Positions 43,644 through 53,075 are shown, numbered from the stretch's first letter. The stretch: 54,007 nt of DNA from Bacteroidota bacterium (GCA_005884665.1 VBAT01000034.1:42889-96895), one strand, 5' to 3'. A program made the numbers and translations. The notes: generated from the sequence alone by a model not told the origin.

Positions 43644-44695
43644 ACAAGCTCGAATGCCTTGCCACGTATTTCCTGGATGGGTTTGGGAATATTGCAGAGC
43701 AAAACATAAAAGATCTTTTCTTCAGGCCACCAGCAATAATCGCTGATAAATCCTCCCTGCGAACCGGTATGGCCGATCATCAAACGCGGATTTGTATTGA
43801 TAAACCAACTTAGACCCAGTCGTTGCGCAATACTGTCCTGCCATTGCGGGAATGGGTACACAGTCCTTGATCTTTTTATCCATTCTTCACTGAGAAACTT
43901 ATGCTGTTGAATGGCCTGTTCATATTTCCAAAGTTCTTCCACGCTGCTCCAGACACCGCCATTTCCGGCTGCAGCAAAAGTGGGTTCTTCACCATAGTCC
44001 AGTTCTTCAAATTGCTTTTTGTCGTTTACAAAATAAGCATGTGAAACCCCGGATTCAGGGTGCGGACCATCAGTGATCGTTGACGTCTTCATCCCAGCTG
44101 GCTGAAAGATGAGCTGCTTAATATATTCCTGCCATTTTTTTCCCGTGATCTTTTCGATGACCAGGGCGAGACCATTAAATGCAGGGTTGGAGTATTTGTA
44201 TTTTGTGCCCGGCTCAAATTGCAATGTGTCTGTCTGCCTGAGTGGTGCGAAATTTTCCGCGTCCTTCGCAGTGAGATAAAATTCCCGCTGCTCATCGACC
44301 CGACGGCTATCGGGGATACCTGAAGTATGTGTAAGCAAATGATAGAGCTTCACTTTTTTGGCAATCGCGGGGTTTTTAAAGTCGGGGAAATATTTATATA
44401 GATCATCTTCCAGTGAAAGCTTCCCCTCCCTGGCAAGGTTCAATATACCGTAAGCCACAAAAGTTTTGCTGATGGAACCGATATTAAAAAGAGTTTTCGT
44501 TGTGATAGGTTCTTTTGTGTTTATATCGGCAATACCAAATCCGTGTTGGTAGATCATTTTGTTATCCTTTACGAGCAACACTGCTCCGCCCGGCTCACCA
44601 GGTTTAAAATAAGATTGAAATAATGAATTTTGTTGAGTTTGTTGCGCCACCAGTCCTGCCGGCACGAATACTGCCAGGAAAAGAAATCGTTTCAT
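43628..44695 (-). CDS. Class C beta-lactamase-like serine hydrolase
   Basis: A 355-residue exported protein; signal peptide MKRFLFLAVFVPAGLVAQ from the ATG at 44695 (a longer frame from 44752 has no such signal). It carries SxxK as Ser74-Ile-Ser-Lys77, YxN as YSN in KYKYSNPAF, and HTG in IGHTGSQGG, the three motifs of the AmpC/D-alanyl-D-alanine carboxypeptidase/esterase EstB group. The HLLTHTSGIPD segment is typical. The substrate is not predictable, and these proteins are often peptidases or esterases, not lactamases. Its stop lies in the repeat region after the DUF3857 pair. Confidence 0.9.
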   Translation of the reverse strand: MKRFLFLAVFVPAGLVAQQTQQNSLFQSYFKPGEPGGAVLLVKDNKMIYQHGFGIADINTKEPITTKTLFNIGSISKTFVAYGILNLAREGKLSLEDDLYKYFPDFKNPAIAKKVKLYHLLTHTSGIPDSRRVDEQREFYLTAKDAENFAPLRQTDTLQFEPGTKYKYSNPAFNGLALVIEKITGKKWQEYIKQLIFQPAGMKTSTITDGPHPESGVSHAYFVNDKKQFEELDYGEEPTFAAAGNGGVWSSVEELWKYEQAIQQHKFLSEEWIKRSRTVYPFPQWQDSIAQRLGLSWFINTNPRLMIGHTGSQGGFISDYCWWPEEKIFYVLLCNIPKPIQEIRGKAFELVKSVN

Positions 44696-44734
44696 TGTGC
44701 TATGAAGATAGTGTAAGAAATATTCACAATTGAG

Positions 44735-44998
44735 GAATTGCCACGGATACACCGTTTAACGGTTTAATGGTTTAATGGTTTAATGGTTTAACGACCCGGA
44801 TAGCCGGATGACTTCATTTCTTTTCCGTGAATCCGTGACAAATAGCCAGGTATCTTATATTGAGAATTTCCTCAGATACACGGATGACTTGCTTTTTCCG
44901 TGAATCCGTGGCAAATAACCAGGTATCCTATGTGAAGAATTGTCACAGATACGGATCACTTGCTTTTTTTCCTTGTATCCGTGGCAAACATTAAATTT
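44735..44998. repeat. Three tandem copies of the TTGCCACGGAT hairpin, with an 8-bp microsatellite
   Basis: Copies at about 44737-44843, 44870-44916 and 44937-44990 each read like ATTGCCACGGATAC..., then GGATGACTT, then a T-rich stretch, then CCGTGAATCCGTGGCAAAT. Inside the first is GGTTTAAT repeated four times (44761-44792). The 308-bp gap before the acylase gene holds nothing else obvious. Confidence 0.8.
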
Positions 44999-45003
44999 AC
45001 CTC

Positions 45004-47184
45004 ATGAGAAAATTATTGGTCTTTCTTGTTCTACCCTATACCTTATTTGCACAAAAATTTTCCAAAGAAGAAATAACACGCTGGGAAAAGCAGGCGAAAC
45101 AGGTAACGATCATCCGGGACAACTGGGGTATTCCACATATTTATGGTAAGACAGACGCCGATGCAGTATTTGGACTTATGTACGCTCAATGCGAGGACGA
45201 TTTTAAGAGGATAGAGATGAACTATCTTGAAAAGCTCGGCGGTGTCTCCCTCGTCAAAGGCGAATCGGTACTATACGATGATCTCCTGAACGCTATCGTT
45301 ATCGACCAGGAAGCCGCGAAAGCGGATTATAAACGGGCTCCCGAATGGCTGAGGAAATTATGCAGTGCCTTCGCTGACGGCATCAACTACTACCTGTACA
45401 AACACAACAATCTTCCAGTTACGTTAAATCGTTTTGAACCCTGGTACCCCCTGTTATGGACCGATGGAAGCATTGGCGCCATCAACACCGCAGGCATTAC
45501 CTCCGATGATCTTAAGAATCTTTATGGCGGAAAAGATCCTGGATTTTCTTTCAATCAAACAACGGACGAGGAAGTACTAACCGGTTCAAACGGTTTCGCG
45601 TTTTCCCCGAAGATCACTGAATCAGGCAATGCCATTCTTTACATCAACCCACATGTTACTTTTTATTTCCGGCCTGAAGTACATATGGTCAGCGAAGAAG
45701 GACTGAATGTGTACGGGGCGGTCACCTGGGGACAGTTTTTCGTCTACCAGGGTTTCAATGAACATTGCGGCTGGATGCATACCAGCAGCCAGGTGGATGC
45801 AGCAGATTCCTATATAGAAAAGCTGATTAAAAAAGACGGTAAGTGGTATTATGAATACAACAACAAACAAATACCGGTCATAGAAAAAAAAGTCCGGCTG
45901 ATGAACTCATCGGCAGTTGATGCAAAGGAACCAAGAACCTTTGCCATTTTATATACACGGCATGGACCAATCATGGCAAAACGGAATGCCCAATACCTTA
46001 GTGTCAGGGCTGACAATCGTCTTATGAACGGTTTGATACAATGCTGGCAAAGGACAAAAACAAAAAGTTTTGCCGATTTCAAAAAGACGCTCGATCTGCT
46101 CGGAAATATATCAAACAACACTGTGTATGCCGATGCAGAAGGCAATATTGCTTACTGGCATGGGAACAGGATTCCTATCCGCGATCCGAAATTAGATTGG
46201 AGCAAACCAGTGGATGGCAGCATTTCCACCACCGAATGGAAAGGTTATCATAAAGTGGATGAAACTGTTCATCTGTATAACCCGGCCAATGGATGGCTCC
46301 AGAATTGCAACTCCACCCCTTTTACAGTCGCAGGCAATAATAGTCCCCGGAAAAATGATTATCCCTCTTATATGGCGCCCGATGGTGAGAACTTTAGAGG
46401 CATCAACGCGGTACGGGTGTTGAATGAAGAGAAACGTTATACAATCGACAAAGTGATAAAAGCCGGGTATGATACCAGACTTACAGCCTTCGAGGTTCTT
46501 GTTCCTGCTTTAATAAAAGCGTACGAAGCTTCATCTCTAGGCGATTCGCTGAATGCCATATTGAGGGAACCGATAAACACGTTGAAAAACTGGGATTATC
46601 GCTGCGGCGAAAACTCAGTGGCCACTACCCTGGCTGTAACCTGGGGTACCTTTGTACAAATGCTGATGCGGAGAAATCCACAATTGGATCCAAACCTTGA
46701 CCAGGTGGAAAGAACCAGGAAGTTTGCTGAAATAGCCAATGGCGATGACCTGCTGCAGGCGTTTTACCGGGCAGTCAAAACTTTAAAAGAAGATAACGGT
46801 ACCTGGCAGGTGGACTGGGGAGAGATCAACCGGTACCAGCGGATAAATCCGGATATTGAAAATAAGTTTGACGATAGTAAACCAAGTCTACCTGTTGGTT
46901 TTGTTTCATCACAATGGGGCATGTTGCCATCTTTTACAAGCAGCTATTTCCAGGGTACAAAAAAACGGTATGGATATAATGGGAACAGTTTTATCTGTGC
47001 TGTCGAATTTGGCAAAAGAATAAAAGCTAAATCATTGTTGACTGGCGGCGAAAGCGGTGAGCCGTCTTCAAAACATTTTTTCGACCAGGGATTGATGTAT
47101 AGCAAAGGTCAATTCAAGGATGTGTTGTTTTACAAAGAAGATGTATTGAAGCATGCGGAAAAAACTTATCATCCCGGAGAATGA
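45004..47184 (+). CDS. Penicillin acylase-family Ntn hydrolase
   Basis: A 726-residue exported protein, signal peptide MRKLLVFLVLPYTLFA. The alpha chain has VTIIRDNWGIPHIYGKTDAD and AVFGLMYAQCEDDF. The nucleophile is Ser195 in LTGSNGFAFSP, which would become the N-terminus of the beta chain after self-cleavage. Unlike the classic enzyme there is no long linker before it. The beta chain has GFNEHCGWMHTSS and TRHGPIMAK, and a conserved NNTVYADAEGNIAYWHGNRI. Such acylases cut amide bonds of acyl-homoserine lactones, acylated amino acids or similar; the substrate here is unknown. It is 143 bp upstream of an amidohydrolase. Confidence 0.9.
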   Translation: MRKLLVFLVLPYTLFAQKFSKEEITRWEKQAKQVTIIRDNWGIPHIYGKTDADAVFGLMYAQCEDDFKRIEMNYLEKLGGVSLVKGESVLYDDLLNAIVIDQEAAKADYKRAPEWLRKLCSAFADGINYYLYKHNNLPVTLNRFEPWYPLLWTDGSIGAINTAGITSDDLKNLYGGKDPGFSFNQTTDEEVLTGSNGFAFSPKITESGNAILYINPHVTFYFRPEVHMVSEEGLNVYGAVTWGQFFVYQGFNEHCGWMHTSSQVDAADSYIEKLIKKDGKWYYEYNNKQIPVIEKKVRLMNSSAVDAKEPRTFAILYTRHGPIMAKRNAQYLSVRADNRLMNGLIQCWQRTKTKSFADFKKTLDLLGNISNNTVYADAEGNIAYWHGNRIPIRDPKLDWSKPVDGSISTTEWKGYHKVDETVHLYNPANGWLQNCNSTPFTVAGNNSPRKNDYPSYMAPDGENFRGINAVRVLNEEKRYTIDKVIKAGYDTRLTAFEVLVPALIKAYEASSLGDSLNAILREPINTLKNWDYRCGENSVATTLAVTWGTFVQMLMRRNPQLDPNLDQVERTRKFAEIANGDDLLQAFYRAVKTLKEDNGTWQVDWGEINRYQRINPDIENKFDDSKPSLPVGFVSSQWGMLPSFTSSYFQGTKKRYGYNGNSFICAVEFGKRIKAKSLLTGGESGEPSSKHFFDQGLMYSKGQFKDVLFYKEDVLKHAEKTYHPGE

Positions 47185-47285
47185 TGCTTGATGCAGGATG
47201 CTAGATACTGGCAGATCATTTTTGCACATAAGCATCCAGTTGCGTCGTCGCCTCGCTCCTCGCAATGACGGCATCTGGCGTCGAT
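47183..47285. repeat. GATGCTTGATGCAGG repeat, copy 4, with GCGTCGTCGCC motif
   Basis: ATGCTTGATGCAGGATGCTAG begins a fourth copy of the GATGCTGG family. It is followed by a GTTGCGTCGTCGCC / CTCGCAATGACGGC segment, a relative of the motif at 12690. Confidence 0.6.
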
Positions 47286-47327
47286 TAAGATAGCTATCCA
47301 GATCTTTTTATAGTCAAAATCACCTAC

Positions 47328-48755
47328 ATGACAAAAAACCGTTTTCTACTCATTATTTGCATCCTGCAGTTATCTTCCTTAGCAGCCTACTGCCAGGATT
47401 TCAGCCCCCTGGTCAAACAATTCATTACAGTTAGCTCCGACACATTTGCGCTTACACATGCGATTGTTGTGGATGGCACCGGTTCGCCGGCAAAACTTGA
47501 TCAGACAATTGTCGTCATCAGTGGAAAAATTATTTCTGTTGGCAAGACAGGAAATGTAGCTGTTCCCCAAAATGCCAGGATCATAGATTGCACCGGTAAG
47601 ACCATCATACCCGGAATGATCATGATGCATGAACATTTATTCTATGGAGAAAGAGTAGCGCCTCAATATCTTGGTCTCGAAATGCCGGTGTCCTTTCCGC
47701 GGCTTTATTTGGCCGGCGGCGTCACGACCATGCGTACTGCGGGAACCGTGGAAGCTCATACCGACCTCAATATCCGCGACCAGGTAACACAGGGTAAAAT
47801 ACCGGGACCCGATATTGATGTGACAGCGCCTTACATCGAAAGAGCTGGTTTGCCCATCCCGGAATTTCATTTTATTAAAGGCCCCGACGATATAGCGAAG
47901 TACATGAATTTCTGGATCAGTAATGGTTGCACTTCGATCAAAGTGTACATGGATATTACAAAGGATGACCTGCGACAGGTAGTAAAACTGGCACACCAGC
48001 ATAAAATTAAAGTGACAGGCCATCTTTGTTCTATTACCTATCGCGAAGCGGCGGAAATAGGAATTGACAACCTGGAACATGGATTTTGGGTAAGCAGCGA
48101 TTTTGAACCGAATAAGAAAGAAAATTCCTGCAACCAGCCCGCGCAAAGCATGTCAGTAAACAGACTGGAAGAAAATGACCCAAAGATGGAGGACCTGATG
48201 AAGTTCCTGATCAAAAAAAATGTTGCCATCACCTCTACCCTTCCCGTGTTTGAACCTTACACCGGCCGGGAAGTATTCCCCGGTGATGCCGGTGAGGCAC
48301 TGACGCCTGCGATACGTGAAGGTATTGAAAAGACTTCTGCCACTATGGTGAATAAGGACTCAACCAACCGGGCCATGTTTAAAAAAGAGATGGTATGGGA
48401 AAGAAAGTTTGTTCAACTTGGCGGGCGATTGATGGCAGGAATTGATCCAACGGGTGCCGGCAGGGTGATACCGGGTTATGCTGACCGTCATATTCCTGAA
48501 TTACTGGTTGAGGCCGGGTTTAGTTTCCCTGAAGCGATAAAGATCTGCACCCTCAATGCAGCCGAATACCTGGGAAGAAGCAGGGATATTGGGACTATCG
48601 AAGTGGGTAAACAGGCTGATCTTGTGTTGATCGACGGCAACCCGCTGAATGATGTAAAAGATATGAGGAAAACTGAAATCGTTTTCGAAAACGGGGTAGG
48701 ATTTGATTCCAGGAAATTATTTGAATCGGTCTTGGGCAAAGTGGGATTATATTAA
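47328..48755 (+). CDS. Exported amidohydrolase-family protein
   Basis: A 475-residue protein with signal peptide MTKNRFLLIICILQLSSLAA. Metal ligands are visible: HxH as His101-Glu-His103 in MIMMHEHLFY, the bridging Lys in CTSIKVYMDI, His in VTGHLCS, His in NLEHGFW and Asp in LMAGIDPTGAG. This is the imidazolonepropionase-like/prolidase (dipeptidase-type) group of COG1228. N- and C-terminal beta-strands (TFALTHAIVVDGTGSPAKLD, ADLVLIDGNPLNDVKDM) form the usual composite domain. Export and the neighbouring acylase suggest scavenging of dipeptides or acylated compounds, which is inference. Confidence 0.9.
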   Translation: MTKNRFLLIICILQLSSLAAYCQDFSPLVKQFITVSSDTFALTHAIVVDGTGSPAKLDQTIVVISGKIISVGKTGNVAVPQNARIIDCTGKTIIPGMIMMHEHLFYGERVAPQYLGLEMPVSFPRLYLAGGVTTMRTAGTVEAHTDLNIRDQVTQGKIPGPDIDVTAPYIERAGLPIPEFHFIKGPDDIAKYMNFWISNGCTSIKVYMDITKDDLRQVVKLAHQHKIKVTGHLCSITYREAAEIGIDNLEHGFWVSSDFEPNKKENSCNQPAQSMSVNRLEENDPKMEDLMKFLIKKNVAITSTLPVFEPYTGREVFPGDAGEALTPAIREGIEKTSATMVNKDSTNRAMFKKEMVWERKFVQLGGRLMAGIDPTGAGRVIPGYADRHIPELLVEAGFSFPEAIKICTLNAAEYLGRSRDIGTIEVGKQADLVLIDGNPLNDVKDMRKTEIVFENGVGFDSRKLFESVLGKVGLY

Positions 48756-48894
48756 ACTATAGTTCCCGGGGCCAATCTTTTTCCATGTTATATCAAGGCA
48801 TTCGAATGGGTCATGGTTCCAGTTGTATCAGATAACGCGAGCGTTAGTATTAAAGGAATGATGTATTTACAAAGGTGCATTCATAAGTTACATA

Positions 48895-49452
48895 GTGAGA
48901 AGAAATTTATATCAACAACTACTAGCTTATAGCATTTATTTGCTGACTTTACCTTTATACGGCTGTAAATCAGTGAAATTTACAAATACTTTACCTGATC
49001 AACCTAAAGCTGAGTGTTTTATATTTAAAGGGCAAGGTAGTTTCAGTAACTTATTAGATACTTCTGTAATCTATGTTTTTAACGGCGATAGGGTTTTATC
49101 AACTTATAAATTTAAAAAAATAGAAGAAGTGAGGCTTTATCAATTTATAGTCTTGAAAAGTAACGGCATAGCACTTTATAGTTATTTCAGCAGAGAACCA
49201 ATTACCCAAGCTAATGTATACACTATTGGAGGCGATTATTGTTACTATAAAATTGAAAATGATGTATTGCAAATAGAAGCATACGATCATAGGCTAAAAA
49301 AGTTTCAAATTTTGTATCTGAAAATTTTTCCTGATAAAATCTATTATTACAAAGACAAACTAAGAATAGTTGGAGGAGGAAAAAGTAAGCAAGACGTGAC
49401 CTTTGCCAAATCTTCCATTAAATACACGAAGCCATTAATATGGCCGCAGTAA
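48895..49452 (+). CDS. Small lipoprotein of unknown function, AT-rich
   Basis: A 185-residue frame with a GTG start. The lipobox is LPLYGC (Cys24) after YLLTLPL. The mature part has many Tyr, Lys and Ile and beta character (YVFNGDRVLSTYKFKKIEEV, YCYYKIENDVLQIEAYDH). Base composition is clearly more AT-rich than the genes to its left, so this and the next few genes may be a transferred or fast-evolving stretch. No family is recognised. Confidence 0.62.
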   Translation: MRRNLYQQLLAYSIYLLTLPLYGCKSVKFTNTLPDQPKAECFIFKGQGSFSNLLDTSVIYVFNGDRVLSTYKFKKIEEVRLYQFIVLKSNGIALYSYFSREPITQANVYTIGGDYCYYKIENDVLQIEAYDHRLKKFQILYLKIFPDKIYYYKDKLRIVGGGKSKQDVTFAKSSIKYTKPLIWPQ

Positions 49453-49545
49453 CAACAAATAGGATAGCCCTCTTAAATACCGGAAGCTTGTAGGATGAGA
49501 TTGATCCATCGGAGTTCGTTGTGGAAATTGTAAAACGAAAAATGT

Positions 49546-50034
49546 TTATTCTTGCCGGTTGCGTTTTCTTTTGTAAAATAATAACTCCGATCGCCTGGAA
49601 TTGTACGAAACGTCGCTAAATGAATAATAAACTACTAGTATCGAAAACGGCTTTTTTGCAAAATGATATCTTATTTTAATTTCTTCATGGGGAAAAAGCG
49701 TGTCAAATTTGTTGACGCCTTCATCAAGCCTAAGCGAATCTCCAAGATTATATTTTTCTATTCCTGGAAGGATGGCTGTGTCGTTTAAATAGAGGAATAA
49801 TGTATCACACCGAAATCTGTACTTGCTGTCAAAAAGATAAAATGTTTGTTGTGCGTCTTTCCCTTTCGAAAGCCCCAAAAAATATGGATTAATTAATTGT
49901 TTTGGCAATTCTGTTTTGTTGAGCATCTGAATTTCAATATAATTTTTTCCGACCTCAGCAATAGAAACCTGGGCATTTCCAGCTATGCTAATGACAAAAG
50001 CCCATAACATCAAATTTAACAATCTCGCAGACAT
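49546..50034 (-). CDS. Small exported protein of unknown function
   Basis: A 162-residue protein with signal peptide MSARLLNLMLWAFVISIAGNA. The mature part is beta-rich with EVGKNYIEIQMLNKTELP and TLFPHEEIKIRYHFAKKPFS, ending in a basic tail RRSELLFYKRKRNRQ. It resembles no family I can name. It shares an AT-rich composition with its neighbours and is convergent with the lipoprotein gene at 48895. Confidence 0.62.
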   Translation of the reverse strand: MSARLLNLMLWAFVISIAGNAQVSIAEVGKNYIEIQMLNKTELPKQLINPYFLGLSKGKDAQQTFYLFDSKYRFRCDTLFLYLNDTAILPGIEKYNLGDSLRLDEGVNKFDTLFPHEEIKIRYHFAKKPFSILVVYYSFSDVSYNSRRSELLFYKRKRNRQE

Positions 50035-50088
50035 TCCTTAATACTTTTTAGTTGATATAAATAGCTTGTTTCACTTTAATTTGTGTCT

Positions 50089-50599
50089 TTACTTAATTTG
50101 ATAAACATCAGATTTTATTAATCTTTCGTACGCCGTTTTTCTTTTCAATCGTAATGTTGTATAGTGTTGACCTATTAAAATTGTGTCCTTCAGGATCAAC
50201 CCTTCTTCGAATATATACTGTCCCCCATCCACTATCACAAAATATCCGATCCGGATTTTATTTCCGGAAGTGATATAATACCCAATAGAGTAGGCGGTCT
50301 TCCAGGTGTTTACCTGGTTCATTTTCTCTAGTTCGTCGTCCCCCAAAGAAAAGGCAATCATGCTTCCCGTCGGAATAGAAACCGGCACAATTATATACCG
50401 ATTTTTTCTTCCCGTCATCTATGTAATTTACCGTTGAAATGTACAAATGGTTAGTGTCAATTAACGGGTTTCCAATAAATTCTTGCTTAAGTATTTTAAA
50501 TTTGGGATGCCTCGGTCGATAAACATTTTTCGAAGTCCAGAGACCCTTGCAGGATACGGCGAAACATAAAAAGCAAATTAAGGACACTCTTAATTTCAT
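50089..50599 (-). pseudogene. Lipoprotein of unknown function split at an A6 run
   Basis: The frame from 50599 has a lipobox (CFLCFAVSC) and goes through NHLYISTVNYIDDGKKK, then ends in an unrelated tail. The second frame continues KNRYIIVPVSIPTGSMIAFS to VYQIK at 50089. Removing one A from the run of six (plus strand T6 at 50402-50407) joins them as DDGKKNRYIIVP, a smooth protein of about 168 residues. Like the break at 23270, this is a homopolymer shift, so sequencing error is possible. Function unknown. Confidence 0.6.
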
Positions 50600-50944
50600 T
50601 TACAGGCAGTTCTTCTGTGGGACCAAGGTCTCAATTACAGATCAAATTCCCTAAAAAAATCCTAAAAGATTTAGATACCATTGCCGAATCTATAGCAATT
50701 ATATCTATACTTCCTGTTAAAGAAGTCAAACAGAAATTATAAAATAATCTTTAGATCACAAATCATCAATTGCCGGCTTTTGCAGCCGTTTTCTCCAAAC
50801 GTTAAAATCCCTTCTTTCTAAATTTCTGAAAAAAAGCGGCTTATCATCCCTCTTTCTCTATCGTTAACAATGTGAATTAGTATGGCATTGTTTTGATACT
50901 CTATAGCCCGTTATCATCATTCAATAACTATAAAAAATATTATC
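50600..50944 (+). other. AT-rich gap without a recognisable gene
   Basis: I see no ORF of note and no confident promoter. CGGCTTTTGCAGCCG near 50772-50786 is a short imperfect palindrome. An ATTGTTTTGATACTCTATAG stretch near 50888 could be a promoter of another type. Confidence 0.4.
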
Positions 50945-51412
50945 ATGAAAAAAACACTACATATCCTGGGATTTGCTACGTTGCTCGCAGGGCTGATAAT
51001 TATCTTCTCTTCCTGCGATTCCAAAAAATCCCCGGATGCATTGACGCTTTCGTCCACCGTTGATACAATGGGACTGGCCGAATTCCAGGCCACAAAGGCG
51101 CAAAAAGCAGCTGATATGAGTTATATGCAGGGCTACAAAGATGCTATGGCGACAAAGACAGCAACGCAGACCAGGGTTGTCTACAAAAAGCCGGCTACAA
51201 GAATAGTAACTCAGCCTGTAGTTCAACCGAAAAAGAAAGGATGGAGTAAAGCAGCTAAGGGTACAGCGATCGGTGCGGCCGGTGGCGCTGTAGCAGGCGC
51301 CCTGATCAGCAAAAATAATCGCCTGTTAGGAGGTATTATTGGCGGACTGGTCGGAGGTGGCGGTGGCTATCTTATTGGTCATGGCAAGGATAAAAAAGAC
51401 GGACGATATTAA
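50945..51412 (+). CDS. Glycine-zipper lipoprotein
   Basis: A 155-residue lipoprotein with lipobox IIFSSC (Cys24). It ends with a glycine-zipper segment, AAKGTAIGAAGGAVAGALI, then LLGGIIGGLVGGGGGYLIGH, as in YMGG-like or Rickettsia 17-kDa-type outer-membrane lipoproteins. A basic linker (RVVYKKPATRIVTQPVVQPK) joins the two parts. Such proteins insert into or bind the outer membrane and often respond to envelope stress. It has its own terminator at 51446-51483. Confidence 0.8.
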   Translation: MKKTLHILGFATLLAGLIIIFSSCDSKKSPDALTLSSTVDTMGLAEFQATKAQKAADMSYMQGYKDAMATKTATQTRVVYKKPATRIVTQPVVQPKKKGWSKAAKGTAIGAAGGAVAGALISKNNRLLGGIIGGLVGGGGGYLIGHGKDKKDGRY

Positions 51413-51445
51413 ATATACAACCCCTTTGAAAGCTTAGGTGATGTA

Positions 51446-51483
51446 AAGTCCCGGTAGTATTGCCGGGACTTAATTTTTTTCTT
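51446..51483 (+). terminator. Terminator after the glycine-zipper lipoprotein gene
   Basis: AAGTCCCGG (51446-51454) and CCGGGACTT (51463-51471) form a perfect 9-bp stem with an 8-nt loop, followed by AATTTTTTTC. Confidence 0.85.
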
Positions 51484-51582
51484 TACGTCTTTATGGTCAT
51501 CTTCTTCATCAGTTCGCAGATCAAATAAAGGGTCGACATTCAATCTCGAATTGTTTTAACAGATGATCTGTCTGGATAATTG

Positions 51583-52519
51583 AATAATGTCTCCGTAGTA
51601 TTTTGCCCCTACGGGGCAAGTGAATCAAATATGAAATTGGTCGCTTCCGACATTTTGTCCCGCTGGGACGAATACAATTTCAAACATCAGACTTTTCACA
51701 ACGGAATAACGAAAACATTAATTTTTGCCCTTTACATGAATTATTGAAAAGCTCAGTATGCCCCAGAGGGCAATATATCGTTGGCTCAGAGTTATTGTAA
51801 CGATCAATTTGCCCCGTAGGGGCAAAATCTTCTATTTGTGATCTCAAAAATAATTGGCCGGTATATTTAAACTGGATTGTCTTAAATAAGATCTTTCTAG
51901 ATAGCAAAATAATGTCTCCGTGATATTTTGCCCCGATGGGGCAAGTGAATCATGTGTGAAATTGGTTGCTTCCGATATTTCGTCCCTCTGGGACGAATAT
52001 AATTTCAAACATCTGAGTTTTCACAAATGGAATAACGAAAACATCAATTTTGCCCTCTACATGAGTTATTGCAAAGCTCAGTATGCCCCAGAGGGGCAAT
52101 ATATCGTTGTCTCAAGAGTTATTGTAATGATCAATTTACTCCGTAAGGGCAAATCTTCTATTTGTGATCTCAAAAATAATTGGCCGGCATATTTAAACTG
52201 GATTGTCTTAAATAAGATCTTTCTAGATAGCAAAATAATGTCTCCGTGATATTTTGCCCCGATGGGGCAAGTGAATCATGTGTGAAATTGGTTGCTTCCA
52301 ACATTTCGTCCCTCTGGGACGAATACAATTTCAAACAGCAGCTTTTCACAACGGAATAACGAAAACATCAATTTTGCCCTTTTCATGAGTTATTGCAAAG
52401 CTCAGTATGCCCCAGGGGGGCAATATATCGTTAGCTCAAGAGTTATTGTAATGATCAATTTGCTCCGTAGGGGCAAAATCTTCTATTTGTGATCTCAAAA
52501 ATAATTGGCCGGCATATTT
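51583..52519. repeat. Tandem repeat of about 325 bp, nearly three units, full of palindromes
   Basis: Units begin at 51583, 51908 and 52234 (spacing 325 and 326 bp); the third ends at about 52519. Each has four short palindromes: TTTTGCCCCTACGGGGCAA or TTTTGCCCCGATGGGGCAA, TCGTCCCTCTGGGACGA, TATGCCCCAGAGGGGCAAT, and a diverged TTTGCCCCGTAGGGGCAAA. Units are 90 percent or so alike by eye. Short ORFs in them look like by-products. No transposase is seen. Confidence 0.9.
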
Positions 52520-52693
52520 GCAAAGGTGATGTAGGTAGCTACACATGTAGAAATATTCATTTTACCCCATTGAGGTTAAAAACCGGCGGCAAATTGTGTA
52601 TATAGATTTCCGGCGCTCCGTAGGTGCGCGATAAAAAGCTCCCTAAATCATCAGTGGAATATTTCAGTTGCCAAATTCCTATATCTTTAATGC

Positions 52694-53068
52694 ATGAGAT
52701 TCGCGATCATTCTGATCTGCTTTGTTGTTGCTTCCTGCTCAGCCAACCGCCTGGTCGAAACCACTCTTTATTTCGGACAGTCAAAACCAGATGGTGGCAT
52801 GATCACTGAAAAAGAATGGAATAATTTCAAAGAAAATTATATCGCCAGGGTATTCAGCCATGGAAGTACGGTGCTCAGTGCAACAGGCAGCTGGTTAGAT
52901 CCGGCCAGTCACAAACTGATCACCGAACCCACTTATGTCGTCATCCATACTTATAAGAAGTCTCCGTCCATGTCAAAACAGATAGACAGCCTGAGATATT
53001 GGTATAAGAACCTGTTTCAACAACAGTCCGTATTGCGTATAGATAGAAAAGTGAAAGCTTCTTTTTAA
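52694..53068 (+). CDS. DUF3574 lipoprotein
   Basis: A 124-residue lipoprotein with lipobox VVASC (Cys15). The DUF3574 pattern is clear: VETTLYFGQSKPDGGMITEK then EWNNFKENYIARVFSHGSTV, then LSATGSWLDPASHKLITEPT and YVVIHTYKK. The family is of unknown function. It is the first intact gene after the tandem repeat. Confidence 0.85.
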   Translation: MRFAIILICFVVASCSANRLVETTLYFGQSKPDGGMITEKEWNNFKENYIARVFSHGSTVLSATGSWLDPASHKLITEPTYVVIHTYKKSPSMSKQIDSLRYWYKNLFQQQSVLRIDRKVKASF

Positions 53069-53075
53069 ATTTATT

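Noticed and set aside
51920..52492. Plus-strand frames of 109 and 66 codons in the 325-bp units
   Set aside because: They arise from the repeat itself, differ in length between units, and cross the palindromes. No real protein family is evident.
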